The notes under the pieces were generated by a model. It was not told where the DNA came from. It searched no databases and was given only the letters and a program-made list of their open reading frames with translations. Of a stretch of 64,000 nucleotides of DNA, positions 34,301 through 44,228 are shown piece by piece. Origin of the DNA: an uncultured Draconibacterium sp. (GTDB taxonomy: Bacteria > Bacteroidota > Bacteroidia > Bacteroidales > Prolixibacteraceae). The translations under genes were made by a program, and so were the position numbers. The stretch spans positions 78,446 through 142,445 of the forward strand of contig NZ_CAJXTC010000011.1 in assembly GCF_913060805.1 (NCBI RefSeq). Direction: 5' to 3'. Positions within the stretch are counted from its first letter, which is position 1, and each line of letters begins with the position of its first letter.

Positions 34301-36829
34301 ATGAAAAAACTTTCATTTTTATCATTCATTCTGCTGCTATTAGCGGCATGTAGTTCGGACCCAAACCAGGATTTGGTACTCAACGATCTTGAGTATTTCG
34401 AAACGCAAGGCGTAAATGTATTGGTGTACAGTAACCTTTTTACCGGCGGCTTTAACGACGAAAAGAACGCGGGAATAGAATTGATCCATCATGGAGTAAG
34501 AACTGCGCAGGGTGGTGCCGTGCGACTTTCGCACACCCCGGAACAGTGGGATCTTGTACCGGAAATACCAACCCGAACGGTTGACAGTGTGAGCAATAGC
34601 ATTGAGGCGACTTTACGGTATAACGATTACGATTTCGAGTCGCGCGTGGTTGTTACAGCCAAGGGCAAAGGAGTTGAGATATCCGTTTTCCTCGACGAAC
34701 CTCTGCCGGAATCAGTTGAAGGGAACGCCGGGTTTAACCTTGAGTTTTTACCTTCGAAATATTGGGGGAAAACCTATTTAATGGATGGACGCATCAACCG
34801 GTTTTCGCGCTATGTGGCAAGTAATACAGTTACAAGGCCCAACAGCGAAAAACCCAAACAATACAAAGGATATGTAACTTCCGACGATAGAGGGACCGGC
34901 AAATTTATCGATCCGCTGCCGCTCGAAACCGGACGAACAATGCTGCTTGCTCCCGATGAGCCCGAGCGTATGGTGAAAATCACTTCTGCCGATGCCGACC
35001 TCATGCTTTTTGATGGCCGCGTGCTGGCACAAAACGGCTGGTATGTAGTTCGCAGTTTGCTTCCGGCCGGAAAAACCGGTAAAGTTTTAACCTGGACAGT
35101 TGAACCCAATGCTGTTAAAGGCTGGGTACGAGAACCAAATATTGGTTTCTCGCAGGTAGGCTACCTGCCTTCGCAACAAAAAGTTTCGGTTATTGAACTC
35201 GACAAAAAGGATAACCCACTTGCAAAAGCATCAATTTACAAAGTAGGCGACGATGGCACTGCTACTGAAGTGTTCAGCGGTAAAATCGAATCGTGGGGCG
35301 ACTATTTTAAATACAACTATGTGAAATTCGATTTTTCGTCGGTTGAAACACCCGGTATTTACTACATTCAGTATGGCGATTTTAAAACCAATAACTTTAT
35401 AATAGCAGATAACGTTTACGATTGGATTACCGATGCCACCAGCGATGTGTGGATACCCATTCATATGAATCACATGTATGTGAACGAGGCGTACAGGGTA
35501 TGGCACGGCGAGCCTTTTAAAGAAGGTTACCTGCAGGCTCCGCCAAATACCGATCATTTCGATTTGCATGGGCAGGGGCCAACAACCGATACCAAATACA
35601 AAGCATTGGAAACCATTCCGGGATTAAACGTTGGAGGTTTTTTTGATGCCGGTGATTTTGATATTGAAACCGGATCGAACATTTCCGTGGTGCAGAACTT
35701 TGTGCAAACCTGGGAGTATTTTAAACCTTTGCGCGATCAGACTTTTATTGACGAGGAGCAGCGCTATGTCGATCTTCATCGTCCGGACGGAACACCCGAT
35801 ATTTTGCAGTTTATCGAGCACGGAACCATGAACCTTGTGGCCCAGGCTGAAATTATCGGCCATATGGCACAAACGCTTTCCAACTCTGTTCTCGATAACT
35901 ATCATCATCTTGGCGATGCCGCTTCAATAACCGACGGCCTTCCGTATAATCCGAAGCTTGGGCCATACGAAGTAGCCCGCGATGGAAAATCAAGCGGAGT
36001 AAAAGACGATATGTGGGCATTTACAAGTCACAATCCCGGCCTCGATCTAAGAGCTGCTGCTATGTTCGCCGCAACAAGCCGTGCATTAAAGGGGTATAAC
36101 GACGATCTTTCTGAAAGGGCCTTGATCCAGTCGAAACGACTATTGAAAGAGTCGATCGAATTACTTGCCAATGTGCCGGAAGACCGCCGTGGCTGGAACT
36201 GGGGGGCAGATATGGGCACCAATCTTCAACTGTATATTTCAACCGGCGAGCAGCAATATATCGATAAGTTTCAGGAATTGCTGTGGCCCGCACTCGACCG
36301 TAACGTAAGTTACAGCATTAAAACAGCATTACATGCCATACCGCACATGGATGAATCGTACAAAGAAAAGCTGCGGCCGTATGTGGTAAAATACAACGAA
36401 TATATTGAGGAGCTTGAAAAGAATAATCCGTACGGAGTGCCGATTGGCCTTGGCGGCTGGGCCGGCAATGGCGGTGTTGTTAACTTTGGAACCACTGTTT
36501 GTTTTGCCAGCAAATATTATCCTGATATTATTGATGCCAGCCATGCATTTAAGGCCACCAACTGGTTGTTTGGCTGTCATCCGTATCACAATTATTCGTT
36601 TGTGGCAACGGTAGGTGCCGCTCGTCCTAAAGCGATGTTTTATGGGAACAACAGGGCCGATTTCTCGTTTATCCCGGGGAATGTTGCGCCCGGTGTATTG
36701 TTCAGGCAACCCGACCATTTTGAAAACTACGACGACTGGCCATTTTTGTGGGGCCAAAACGAAGGTACCATTGGAGGAAATACCAGTTACCTCATTTTTG
36801 GATCAGCTTTTAAAAACCTGGTAAAATAA
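34301..36829 (+). CDS. Glycoside hydrolase family 9 lipoprotein with cellulase Ig-like domain
   Basis: This 842-residue protein has a lipobox LAAC (Cys17), an N-terminal region of about 255 residues without a recognised family, a CelD_N Ig-like domain (about 278-370; GFSQVGYLPSQQK, GIYYIQYGDFKTNNFII) and a GH9 catalytic domain (about 375-842). The nucleophile-activating DAGD motif is at 449-452 and the acid Glu at 821 (QNEGTIGG). GH9 enzymes cleave beta-1,4-glucans or related polysaccharides by inversion. It has no SusCD neighbours. It is flanked on both sides by palindromic repeats, which suggests the locus is mobile or recombined. Confidence 0.9.
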   Translation: MKKLSFLSFILLLLAACSSDPNQDLVLNDLEYFETQGVNVLVYSNLFTGGFNDEKNAGIELIHHGVRTAQGGAVRLSHTPEQWDLVPEIPTRTVDSVSNSIEATLRYNDYDFESRVVVTAKGKGVEISVFLDEPLPESVEGNAGFNLEFLPSKYWGKTYLMDGRINRFSRYVASNTVTRPNSEKPKQYKGYVTSDDRGTGKFIDPLPLETGRTMLLAPDEPERMVKITSADADLMLFDGRVLAQNGWYVVRSLLPAGKTGKVLTWTVEPNAVKGWVREPNIGFSQVGYLPSQQKVSVIELDKKDNPLAKASIYKVGDDGTATEVFSGKIESWGDYFKYNYVKFDFSSVETPGIYYIQYGDFKTNNFIIADNVYDWITDATSDVWIPIHMNHMYVNEAYRVWHGEPFKEGYLQAPPNTDHFDLHGQGPTTDTKYKALETIPGLNVGGFFDAGDFDIETGSNISVVQNFVQTWEYFKPLRDQTFIDEEQRYVDLHRPDGTPDILQFIEHGTMNLVAQAEIIGHMAQTLSNSVLDNYHHLGDAASITDGLPYNPKLGPYEVARDGKSSGVKDDMWAFTSHNPGLDLRAAAMFAATSRALKGYNDDLSERALIQSKRLLKESIELLANVPEDRRGWNWGADMGTNLQLYISTGEQQYIDKFQELLWPALDRNVSYSIKTALHAIPHMDESYKEKLRPYVVKYNEYIEELEKNNPYGVPIGLGGWAGNGGVVNFGTTVCFASKYYPDIIDASHAFKATNWLFGCHPYHNYSFVATVGAARPKAMFYGNNRADFSFIPGNVAPGVLFRQPDHFENYDDWPFLWGQNEGTIGGNTSYLIFGSAFKNLVK

Positions 36830-36853
36830 AAAACTTACTGGTTAACCTGGCTA

Positions 36854-36978
36854 CCCCTCGTTTGTAACGAGGGGCAAGGTCTCCCGGCATTTTAAATGCC
36901 ATTTAGAAGGTCGTTAAAAACGACAAGATTGGAAACCCCTTCCCGATTACTTCGGGACAGGCAGTTACAAACGAGGGG
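36854..36978. repeat. Palindromic repeat unit A, copy 3
   Basis: A 125-bp copy with both intact terminal inverted repeats (36854-36868 and 36964-36978). It starts 24 bp after the GH9 stop codon. Confidence 0.87.
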
Positions 36979-37079
36979 CAGTAGGATTAATATTGAAAAG
37001 CATTTTAAGATAGCGTTGCATTGTTTTGACTTGACAAAAGAAAAAAGTTTATAAATCAAATTAAGAAAAAACAGAACTT

Positions 37080-37370
37080 ATGAAATCATTTCTATTATTT
37101 ACATTTTTAGTTTCATTGGCAAAATCCGGACTATGGATAAGTATTGGAATTTTAATTAAGAATCACTTTGAAACACTATTGTCATTATTAATACGCAAAC
37201 CTGTTCAGGACAATCTAATCGAGAAAAATAACCTCGACGCATTTAATAATATAACAAAATGGATTGGGATATTTATTATTGTGATTGGTATTGGTATGGC
37301 CTTATCTGCATTTGCGCCACTAATAATGGGATTCAGAATGCCGACAAATAGTTTCAATTTTAACTTTTGA
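37080..37370 (+). CDS. Small membrane protein of unknown function
   Basis: This 96-residue protein has two hydrophobic segments (about 3-28 and 61-85) separated by a polar region (residues 40-57). It lies between repeat A3 and repeat B2 with no recognised family. AT-rich codons (ATA, TTA, AAT) exceed those of neighbouring genes. It may be a foreign or decaying gene, but the frame is intact and starts with ATG. Confidence 0.5.
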   Translation: MKSFLLFTFLVSLAKSGLWISIGILIKNHFETLLSLLIRKPVQDNLIEKNNLDAFNNITKWIGIFIIVIGIGMALSAFAPLIMGFRMPTNSFNFNF

Positions 37371-37417
37371 TTCTTTAAGATACATTAAGAATTAGAAACG
37401 AGGGCTTTGCAAATTTT

Positions 37418-37577
37418 AATCCAACCCCGACGGGGTTGTAATTCTACAGGTATATTCTCATTACTATACTCAAACTCCCATGGAGTTTTTATCAGCTAAT
37501 TTAAAAAATCCGGTACGGATTTGAGTTTAGTAAAAGCGAGTTGGGGGTTGTTGCCGATAACCCGGTACGGGTTAGAT
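37418..37577. repeat. Palindromic repeat unit B, copy 2
   Basis: Contains AACCCCGACGGGGTT, AACTCCCATGGAGTT, AATCCGGTACGGATT and AACCCGGTACGGGTT in the same order as copy 1. The piece GAAACGAGGG at 37396-37405 looks like a remnant of the right end of unit A. Confidence 0.85.
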
Positions 37578-37620
37578 AATCTTCAAACGACTTACTAACA
37601 ATATGTACTCATCACTCCCA

Positions 37621-37647
37621 CAAAAAAAGGGCTTCCAACCCGAAACC
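37621..37647 (-). terminator. Intrinsic terminator downstream of gltBD
   Basis: On the minus strand GGGTTTC and GAAGCCC (7 bp, one G-T) with a 6-nt loop, followed by TTTTTTT. Confidence 0.7.
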
Positions 37648-37674
37648 CTCTATTTTGAATTAAAATTTTGCAAG

Positions 37675-37765
37675 AAAAAAGGAGAACCGGCGTTTCACAT
37701 TCTGGTCAAGGGAAAGTGATTTAGTTTCGGATAATAAATTTCCTCCTCCGGCCGGATCTCCTGAA
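37675..37765 (-). ncRNA. Candidate structured RNA downstream of gltD
   Basis: On the minus strand, GGAGATCCGG (37761-37752) pairs with CCGGTTCTCC (37690-37681) with one mismatch, closing about 61 nt, and is followed by TTTTTTCTTG. Inner hairpins are possible. The arrangement resembles a self-terminated small RNA or an elaborate terminator. No known family could be assigned. Confidence 0.4.
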
Positions 37766-37865
37766 AAAACTGCACTATAAAAATTGCATAGCCCACTACG
37801 GCATATGCTAACTTTCAAATTTTAAGCGAGCGAATTTAATCGCTCTTGTCACAGAACACGTTGCC

Positions 37866-39350
37866 TTATGGCAAAACAGTGTCGCCCATTAAGTAGGTGT
37901 CTACCTCGCGGGCAGCAGCACGACCTTCGTTAATGGCCCAAACCACCAACGATTGTCCGCGGCGTGAATCACCGGCAGCAAAAACCTTTTTAATGCTGGT
38001 TTTAAACTGTCCGTATTCAGCTTTGTAGTTCGAACGTGCATCACGTTCCATATCCATCTCTTCGGCAATTTTATCTTCCGGTCCTAAAAAGCCCATCGCC
38101 AACAGAACCAGGTCTGCCTTAATGTAACGTTCGGTTCCCGGAACAGCCTGTGGCATACGTCCGCCATTATCGGTTTTTATCCACTCCACCTGAACGGTGT
38201 GCAAAGCTTTTACTTTGCCATTATCACCTTCAATTTTGGTGGTCATTATCGAATATTTACGCGGATCTTTTCCTTTTGCAACAATGGCTTCGTGCTGGCC
38301 GTAATCGGTTTTTTCGTTACCCGGCCATTCCGGCCACGGGTTAACTTCGCCGTTACGTTCTTTTGGTGGCTGTGGCATAATCTCCAGCTGGGTTATGCTT
38401 TTGCAACCATGGCGCAACGATGTAGCTACACAGTCGGTACCGGTATCGCCACCACCAATTACGATTACATTTTTATCTTTTGCCGAGATGTAATTTCCAT
38501 CTTCCAGCTTACTGTCGAGCAAACTTTTTGTGTTGGCTTTCAGGAACTCCATAGCAAAGTGTACGCCATCCAACTCACGGCCTTCAACTTTCAGGTCGCG
38601 TGGTTTTGTTGCTCCGGTAGTTAAAACAACCGCATCAAAGTCGTCGAGCAACTTTTTACTGCGAATGTCTTTTCCAACCTCGGTATTGGTTTTAAAAATA
38701 ATACCTTCTGCTTCCAGAATATCAACACGGCGCTGAACCACGTCTTTATCCAGTTTCATATTCGGAATACCGTACATCAGCAAACCACCAATGCGGTCGT
38801 CGCGTTCGAAAACAGTAACGGTATGACCTGCTTTGTTCAGCTGAGCTGCACACGCCAGTCCGGCAGGACCAGATCCTACAACAGCAACCGTTTTCCCGGT
38901 TCTGCTTTCCGGTGGCTCAGGAACAACCCATCCCTGCTCGAAACCATTGTCGATAATGGTACGTTCGTTGTCGTGGATGGTAACAGCCGGTTCGTTAATT
39001 CCCAACACACAACCTGCTTCGCAAGGTGCAGGGCAAACTCTTCCTGTAAATTCAGGGAAGTTATTGGTGTGGTGCAATCGTTCCAGCGCATCTTTCCAGC
39101 GACCTTTGTAAATCAGGTCGTTCCACTCCGGAATCAGGTTGTAAACCGGACAGCCCGAAGCGCCGTTGTGCAATAATGCTCCGCGATGGCAGAATGGAAC
39201 ACCGCAGTCCATGCAGCGCGCACCCTGAGTTTCACAAGTTTCTTTATCGCGTAATATGTATACCTCGTTCCAATCTTTGAGGCGCTCCTCGATTTTTCGT
39301 GTCGGATTGGAAACTCTTTTATATTCTAAAAATCCTGTTGGCTTTCCCAT
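37866..39350 (-). CDS. gltD: Glutamate synthase (NADPH) small subunit
   Basis: This 494-residue flavoprotein passes electrons from NADPH through FAD and 4Fe-4S clusters to the large subunit. Near the N-terminus are the cluster cysteines ([24 protein letters not shown]); then come the FAD site [15 protein letters not shown] and the NADPH site [11 protein letters not shown]. It is full length and follows gltB after 19 bp. It is the second gene of the gltBD operon. Confidence 0.97.
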   Translation of the reverse strand: MGKPTGFLEYKRVSNPTRKIEERLKDWNEVYILRDKETCETQGARCMDCGVPFCHRGALLHNGASGCPVYNLIPEWNDLIYKGRWKDALERLHHTNNFPEFTGRVCPAPCEAGCVLGINEPAVTIHDNERTIIDNGFEQGWVVPEPPESRTGKTVAVVGSGPAGLACAAQLNKAGHTVTVFERDDRIGGLLMYGIPNMKLDKDVVQRRVDILEAEGIIFKTNTEVGKDIRSKKLLDDFDAVVLTTGATKPRDLKVEGRELDGVHFAMEFLKANTKSLLDSKLEDGNYISAKDKNVIVIGGGDTGTDCVATSLRHGCKSITQLEIMPQPPKERNGEVNPWPEWPGNEKTDYGQHEAIVAKGKDPRKYSIMTTKIEGDNGKVKALHTVQVEWIKTDNGGRMPQAVPGTERYIKADLVLLAMGFLGPEDKIAEEMDMERDARSNYKAEYGQFKTSIKKVFAAGDSRRGQSLVVWAINEGRAAAREVDTYLMGDTVLP

Positions 39351-39369
39351 GTCTTAGCGTCTATAAAAA

Positions 39370-42300
39370 TTACAAATTGGCCAAATGCATATCAAATGCA
39401 GCATCAATAACATCCGACTCTTTTTCGTATTTACCCGTTTTGCGGGCCTCTTCAATGTAGGTCAGCATGCGTTTGTAATCGGTAGGAATTACCTTAACAA
39501 ACTTGCCAACTGTCTCTTCCCAGTCCGAAAGAACATACTCAGCAACCGTTGATTCAGTTTTGTCTTTGTGTTTCTGAATCATTGCTTTCAGTTCCTCCTG
39601 CTCCTCATTATCCGTAACTCTTTCCAGCTGAATCATTCCCTTGTTGCAAAGAGCCGGGAAAGTCCCGTCGATATCGAGCACATAAGCAATACCACCCGAC
39701 ATACCGGCACCAAAGTTTCTTCCGGTTTTTCCAAGAATAACAGCTTTTCCTCCCGTCATGTATTCGCAGCCGTGGTCGCCAATACCTTCAACAACAACTT
39801 GTGCTCCCGAGTTACGAACACAGAAACGTTCGCCGGCAATACCGCGGATATAAGCCTCGCCGCCTGTTGCTCCGTAGAAACAAACGTTACCTACAATGAT
39901 GTTCTGTTCAGGAATGAACTGTACGTTTTTGGCCGGGTAGATGGCTAAATGACCGCCGGATAATCCTTTTCCGAAATAGTCGTTCGCATCACCTTCAACC
40001 TCCATCTCAATACCTTTGCAAACAAATGCACCGAACGATTGTCCAGCTGAACCTGTCATTTTGAAATGGATGGTTCCGTCGGGTAATCCTTCTCCTTTAT
40101 ATACTTTGGTTACTTCGTGCGACAGAACGGTACCAACACTTCGGTTGATATTTTTTATCTCGAATTCTGCTGCTACTTTTTCACCGTCTTTTATGGCTTT
40201 TTGTGCGGCTTCAACAAGTTTCCAGTCAAGGATTTCTTCCAACTGGTGATCTTGTTTTTTGCTGCAGTAAAGACCTTCTTCCTGTCCCATTTCTTCTTTG
40301 TAAAGAATCGGGCTCAGGTCGAGACCTTTATATTTCCAGTGATCAATGTCGTCTTTAAATTTCAGGCATTGCGACTGACCCACCATTTCGTTAATAGTAC
40401 GGAAGCCCAGCTCTGCCATAATCTCGCGAAGACCTTCAACAAGGAATTCGAAGAAGTTAACAACGTGATCAGGATTACCTTTAAATAATCCGCGTAATCT
40501 TTCGTTTTGAGTCGCTACACCAACCGGACAAGTGTTGCTGTGGCATTTACGCATCATAATACAGCCTTCAACAACCAGAGCCATTGTTGCAACTCCCCAC
40601 TCTTCAGCACCAAGCAGTGTTGCAATAGCCAAGTCGCGCGATGTTTTCATCTGACCGTCAGACTGAACCACAATACGGTTACGCAAGCGGTTGCGAACCA
40701 GCGTTTGGTGAGTCTCCGACAATCCAAGCTCCCAAGGTAATCCGGCATGTTTAATCGAACTAACCGGCGATGCTCCAGTTCCGCCGTCGTATCCCGAGAT
40801 AAGTACAGCATCTGCTTTTGCTTTACAAACTCCGGTTGCAACAGTTCCTACTCCTGATTCAGAAACCAGTTTCACGTTGATACGTGCATCGCGGTTACTG
40901 TTTTTCAGGTCGAAGATCAACTGTGCCAAATCCTCAATAGAATAAATATCGTGGTGCGGTGGAGGAGAAATCAATCCTACTCCGGGAGTTGAGTTACGTG
41001 TGCGTCCGATCCATCCATTTACTTTATGACCCGGAAGGTGACCACCTTCACCCGGTTTTGCTCCCTGCGCCATTTTAATCTGAAGCTCTTTGGCTTTGCT
41101 CAGGTAGTAGCTGTTTACTCCGAAACGTCCGGATGCGATCTGCTTGGTAGCCGAACACATGTCGTCGCCATTTGGCAACTTGGTGTAACGAATCGGGTCT
41201 TCACCACCTTCGCCTGAGTTTGATTTAGAACCAATGCGGTTCATGGCAATGGCCAGCGTAGTGTGTGCTTCCCACGAGATAGAACCAAACGACATTGCTC
41301 CCGTAGCAAAACGGGTAAGAATGCTTTCTGCCGGTTCAACTTCGTCGAGTGGAATCGACTGGCGGTCAGAAGTAAAGTCCATCAGTCCACGTAAAGTGAA
41401 TGCGGCTTTTGCCTGGTCGTCAACTACACTACAGTATTTTTTGTATTTCTCGTAATCGTTCTTTCTTGTTGCTTCCTGAATCAGTTGAATCGCTTCAGGA
41501 CTCAGCAGGTGACGTTCGCCATCTTTACGCCAGTGGTATTCTCCACCCGGCTCCAGCACTTTTGCTCCTCCCTGGCGGGTTGGGAATCCTTTGCGGTGAC
41601 GCATCATCGCTTCTTTGGCAATATCGTCAAGGCTCAGTCCTTCAACACGGCTAACGGTTCCGGTAAAGTACTTGTCAATTACTTCCTGCTTAATTCCGAC
41701 AGCTTCGAAAATCTGTGCTCCCTGGTACGATGCCAAAGTTGAAATACCCATTTTTGAGAATACTTTCAACAGTCCGCCACCAATCGCTTTCACATAGTTT
41801 TGGATAGCCTGCTCTTTGGTAATATCGCCCAATGCGCCTTCGTTCACCAAATCTTTAATGGTATCGATGGCCATGTATGGGTTTACGGCAGAAACACCGT
41901 AACCTAACAAGGTTGCAAAATGATGCACTTCGCGTACATCACCGGCTTCCATAATAATGTCGGCTTTACCACGCTTTCCAACGCGGATCAAGTGGTGGTG
42001 AACAGCCGAAGCTGCCAGTAACGAAGGAATCGGCGCATGGTCGGTGCTAACCGCAAAGTCAGAAAGCAAGATGATTGAATAAGCTTCATCAATCGCATCT
42101 TCAACGTATTGACACAAACGCTCCAATTTGGTTTCCAGCGTACCTTCTTTTCCATCGGCGTGGAAAACAATACTGATCTTTTTGGTCTGGAAATGCGTGT
42201 GATCCACATACGCCAGTTTAATCAACTGTTCGTTGGTTAAAACAGGCTGGTGAACCGCAATTCTGCGACAATGCTCAGGCGATTCTGTCAGAATATTTTT

Positions 42301-43962
42301 GAAACCGCCCAAATAGGTTCTCAGGTCCATTACAATACGCTCCCTGATTGGGTCGATTGGCGGATTGGTTACCTGGGCAAATAATTGTTTAAAGTAGTGC
42401 GACAAATGCACCGGACGATCAGAAAGCACGGCCAGCGGGTTGTCGGCTCCCATCGAGCCAAGCGCTTCGCCACCATTCATCGCCATCGGTTTCAGAATCA
42501 CCTCAATATCTTCGTGAGTGAATCCGAAAGCTTTTTGTCGTTTAAAAACGGTTTTCTTATCCGGCTCTTTTAATTCCAGGTCGGGAATAAAAGGAAGCTC
42601 GTCCAGATAAGTCATATTTTCTTTTACCCACTCGCCATAAGGTTGGCTTGAGCAAATTTCAGATTTAACTTCTTCGTCAGAAATAATGCGGCCTTGTTCC
42701 AAATCGGCAACAAACATTTTTCCCGGTTGCAAACGACCACGGATTTTTACCTGATCGTGCGGTACGTCAATTGCTCCGGTTTCTGACGACATTATTAACG
42801 TATCATCGTCGGTTAGGCAATAACGCGACGGACGCAATCCGTTACGGTCAAGCGTTGCACCAACGAGAACACCGTCAGTAAAACATACCGATGCCGGTCC
42901 ATCCCATGGTTCCATCATTGCAGAATAGAATTCGTAGAACTCTTTCTTTTTCGGATCCATATCCGGATTATTTTGCCATGCTTCAGGAATAAGCATCATC
43001 ATTACGTGTGGCAACGAACGTCCGCTTAACACAAGCATTTCAATGGCCATATCGAGGTTGGCACTATCCGAATCGCGGATATCGCAAATCGGGAAGATCA
43101 TTTCCAGCTCTTCTTTTGTAAATGCCGAGCACTCCAAAAGAACTTCGCGGGCACGCATCCAGTTAATGTTACCCTTGTTGGTATTGATTTCGCCGTTGTG
43201 TGCAATATAACGGAAAGGCTGCGACAGTTTCCACGATGGGAAAGTGTTGGTTGAAAAACGCGAGTGAACAAGCGAAAGTGCACTTACCGCCAGTGGATTG
43301 GTCAGATCTTTAAAATATAAAGAAACCTGCTCGGTTGTAAGCTGACCTTTATAAATAATGGTTTTGTACGAACAAGAAATGATGTTCATTCCATTGTATC
43401 CGATTCCGCTAATCGATTCGCGAACCAGTTTTTCAGTGTATTTTCTGAAAACAAAAAGTTTGCGTTCGAACTCTTCACCCGACATACCATCAGGTTTACC
43501 AATGAACAATTGTTGTACATATGGTTCTGACGCCAGTGAATCGCGTCCCAGATCTGAATTGTCAACCGGAACTTTACGATAGCCCAAATAAGGCAATCCG
43601 AATTTCTTCAGATTTCGTCCGATAATATCTTTACACTCTGAACGTTTTCGGTCCTCTTTTGGGAAGAAAATCATGGCCACGCCATATTCGCCAAACTGAG
43701 GTAATTTAATGTCCTGTTTCGGACACTCTTCCATAAAAAGTTCATGTGGAATTTGTAGTAATATCCCTGCACCGTCACCGCTTTTAATATCAAACCCGGT
43801 ACCCCCGCGATGTTCCATACGAGCCAGCATCGACAAAGCATCAGAAATCACACTGTGTTTCTTTCTGCCTTTTAGGTTTGCTACAAACCCGATACCACAA
43901 CTCCCATGTTCAAATTCAGGGCGGTACAATCCCTTTGCTACAGGTTCTTTTGTCTGCATCAT
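39370..43962 (-). CDS. gltB: Glutamate synthase large subunit
   Basis: This subunit converts glutamine and 2-oxoglutarate to two glutamates. From the start at 43962 it is 1530 residues. A 21-residue propeptide precedes the nucleophile Cys22 (GSCGIGFVA), which becomes N-terminal on maturation; this and an AGGAAAAA sequence upstream favour 43962 over an ATG at 44013. Domains in order: class II amidotransferase (about 22-430), central linker, FMN-binding synthase domain with the 3Fe-4S cysteines in CIMMRKCHSNTCPVG, and the C-terminal GxGxG helix. It is full length. Confidence 0.97.
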   Translation of the reverse strand: MMQTKEPVAKGLYRPEFEHGSCGIGFVANLKGRKKHSVISDALSMLARMEHRGGTGFDIKSGDGAGILLQIPHELFMEECPKQDIKLPQFGEYGVAMIFFPKEDRKRSECKDIIGRNLKKFGLPYLGYRKVPVDNSDLGRDSLASEPYVQQLFIGKPDGMSGEEFERKLFVFRKYTEKLVRESISGIGYNGMNIISCSYKTIIYKGQLTTEQVSLYFKDLTNPLAVSALSLVHSRFSTNTFPSWKLSQPFRYIAHNGEINTNKGNINWMRAREVLLECSAFTKEELEMIFPICDIRDSDSANLDMAIEMLVLSGRSLPHVMMMLIPEAWQNNPDMDPKKKEFYEFYSAMMEPWDGPASVCFTDGVLVGATLDRNGLRPSRYCLTDDDTLIMSSETGAIDVPHDQVKIRGRLQPGKMFVADLEQGRIISDEEVKSEICSSQPYGEWVKENMTYLDELPFIPDLELKEPDKKTVFKRQKAFGFTHEDIEVILKPMAMNGGEALGSMGADNPLAVLSDRPVHLSHYFKQLFAQVTNPPIDPIRERIVMDLRTYLGGFKNILTESPEHCRRIAVHQPVLTNEQLIKLAYVDHTHFQTKKISIVFHADGKEGTLETKLERLCQYVEDAIDEAYSIILLSDFAVSTDHAPIPSLLAASAVHHHLIRVGKRGKADIIMEAGDVREVHHFATLLGYGVSAVNPYMAIDTIKDLVNEGALGDITKEQAIQNYVKAIGGGLLKVFSKMGISTLASYQGAQIFEAVGIKQEVIDKYFTGTVSRVEGLSLDDIAKEAMMRHRKGFPTRQGGAKVLEPGGEYHWRKDGERHLLSPEAIQLIQEATRKNDYEKYKKYCSVVDDQAKAAFTLRGLMDFTSDRQSIPLDEVEPAESILTRFATGAMSFGSISWEAHTTLAIAMNRIGSKSNSGEGGEDPIRYTKLPNGDDMCSATKQIASGRFGVNSYYLSKAKELQIKMAQGAKPGEGGHLPGHKVNGWIGRTRNSTPGVGLISPPPHHDIYSIEDLAQLIFDLKNSNRDARINVKLVSESGVGTVATGVCKAKADAVLISGYDGGTGASPVSSIKHAGLPWELGLSETHQTLVRNRLRNRIVVQSDGQMKTSRDLAIATLLGAEEWGVATMALVVEGCIMMRKCHSNTCPVGVATQNERLRGLFKGNPDHVVNFFEFLVEGLREIMAELGFRTINEMVGQSQCLKFKDDIDHWKYKGLDLSPILYKEEMGQEEGLYCSKKQDHQLEEILDWKLVEAAQKAIKDGEKVAAEFEIKNINRSVGTVLSHEVTKVYKGEGLPDGTIHFKMTGSAGQSFGAFVCKGIEMEVEGDANDYFGKGLSGGHLAIYPAKNVQFIPEQNIIVGNVCFYGATGGEAYIRGIAGERFCVRNSGAQVVVEGIGDHGCEYMTGGKAVILGKTGRNFGAGMSGGIAYVLDIDGTFPALCNKGMIQLERVTDNEEQEELKAMIQKHKDKTESTVAEYVLSDWEETVGKFVKVIPTDYKRMLTYIEEARKTGKYEKESDVIDAAFDMHLANL

Positions 43963-44033
43963 TTTTTCCTTTCTCTTTAAAATTCGCACTAGCGCAGCAA
44001 TTGGCGCTGTCAATACCGAATTACTGCAAATCT

Positions 44034-44060
44034 GTAAGTGAAAATCCCGTTTTTACTTAC
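44034..44060. promoter_or_regulatory. Inverted repeat upstream of gltB
   Basis: GTAAGTGAAAA and TTTTTACTTAC are inverted repeats (10 of 11 matched) around TCCCG. It lies 71 bp before the gltB start, in the 266-bp gap to argH, where a nitrogen-responsive operator could sit. Confidence 0.4.
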
Positions 44061-44228
44061 GAAGTGAAATCAAAAATAAACAAAGAGGTGTGTATTCGCA
44101 ATCTTAATAGGTGTAAATTGTGTTTAATAACATACAATTAACCTTGAGAAAAATCATAAAAAACTTAAATCCTTTATCAGTATTTTATATGATTCTGACA
44201 TTTGTTAGGTTTCAAATAACCTGAAATC

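Larger units (their letters stand above)
37578..37865. other. Region downstream of gltD with terminator and structured element
   Basis: No gene. Read on the minus strand it holds a GAGCGA/TCGCTC hairpin (37828-37845), a structured element ending in a T-run (37675-37765) and a terminator (37621-37647). This would give gltD a long 3' region or encode a separate small RNA. Confidence 0.5.

Noticed and set aside
33608..36978. Insertion sequence around the GH9 gene
   Set aside because: Unit A has terminal inverted repeats, but no transposase frame or target duplication is visible.
33608..37577. Possible CRISPR array
   Set aside because: The repeats are 125-158 bp palindromic units, irregularly placed, without uniform spacers or cas genes.
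39568..43582. Several plus-strand open frames of 60-140 codons within gltB
   Set aside because: They are antisense shadows of the intact 1530-residue GltB protein.
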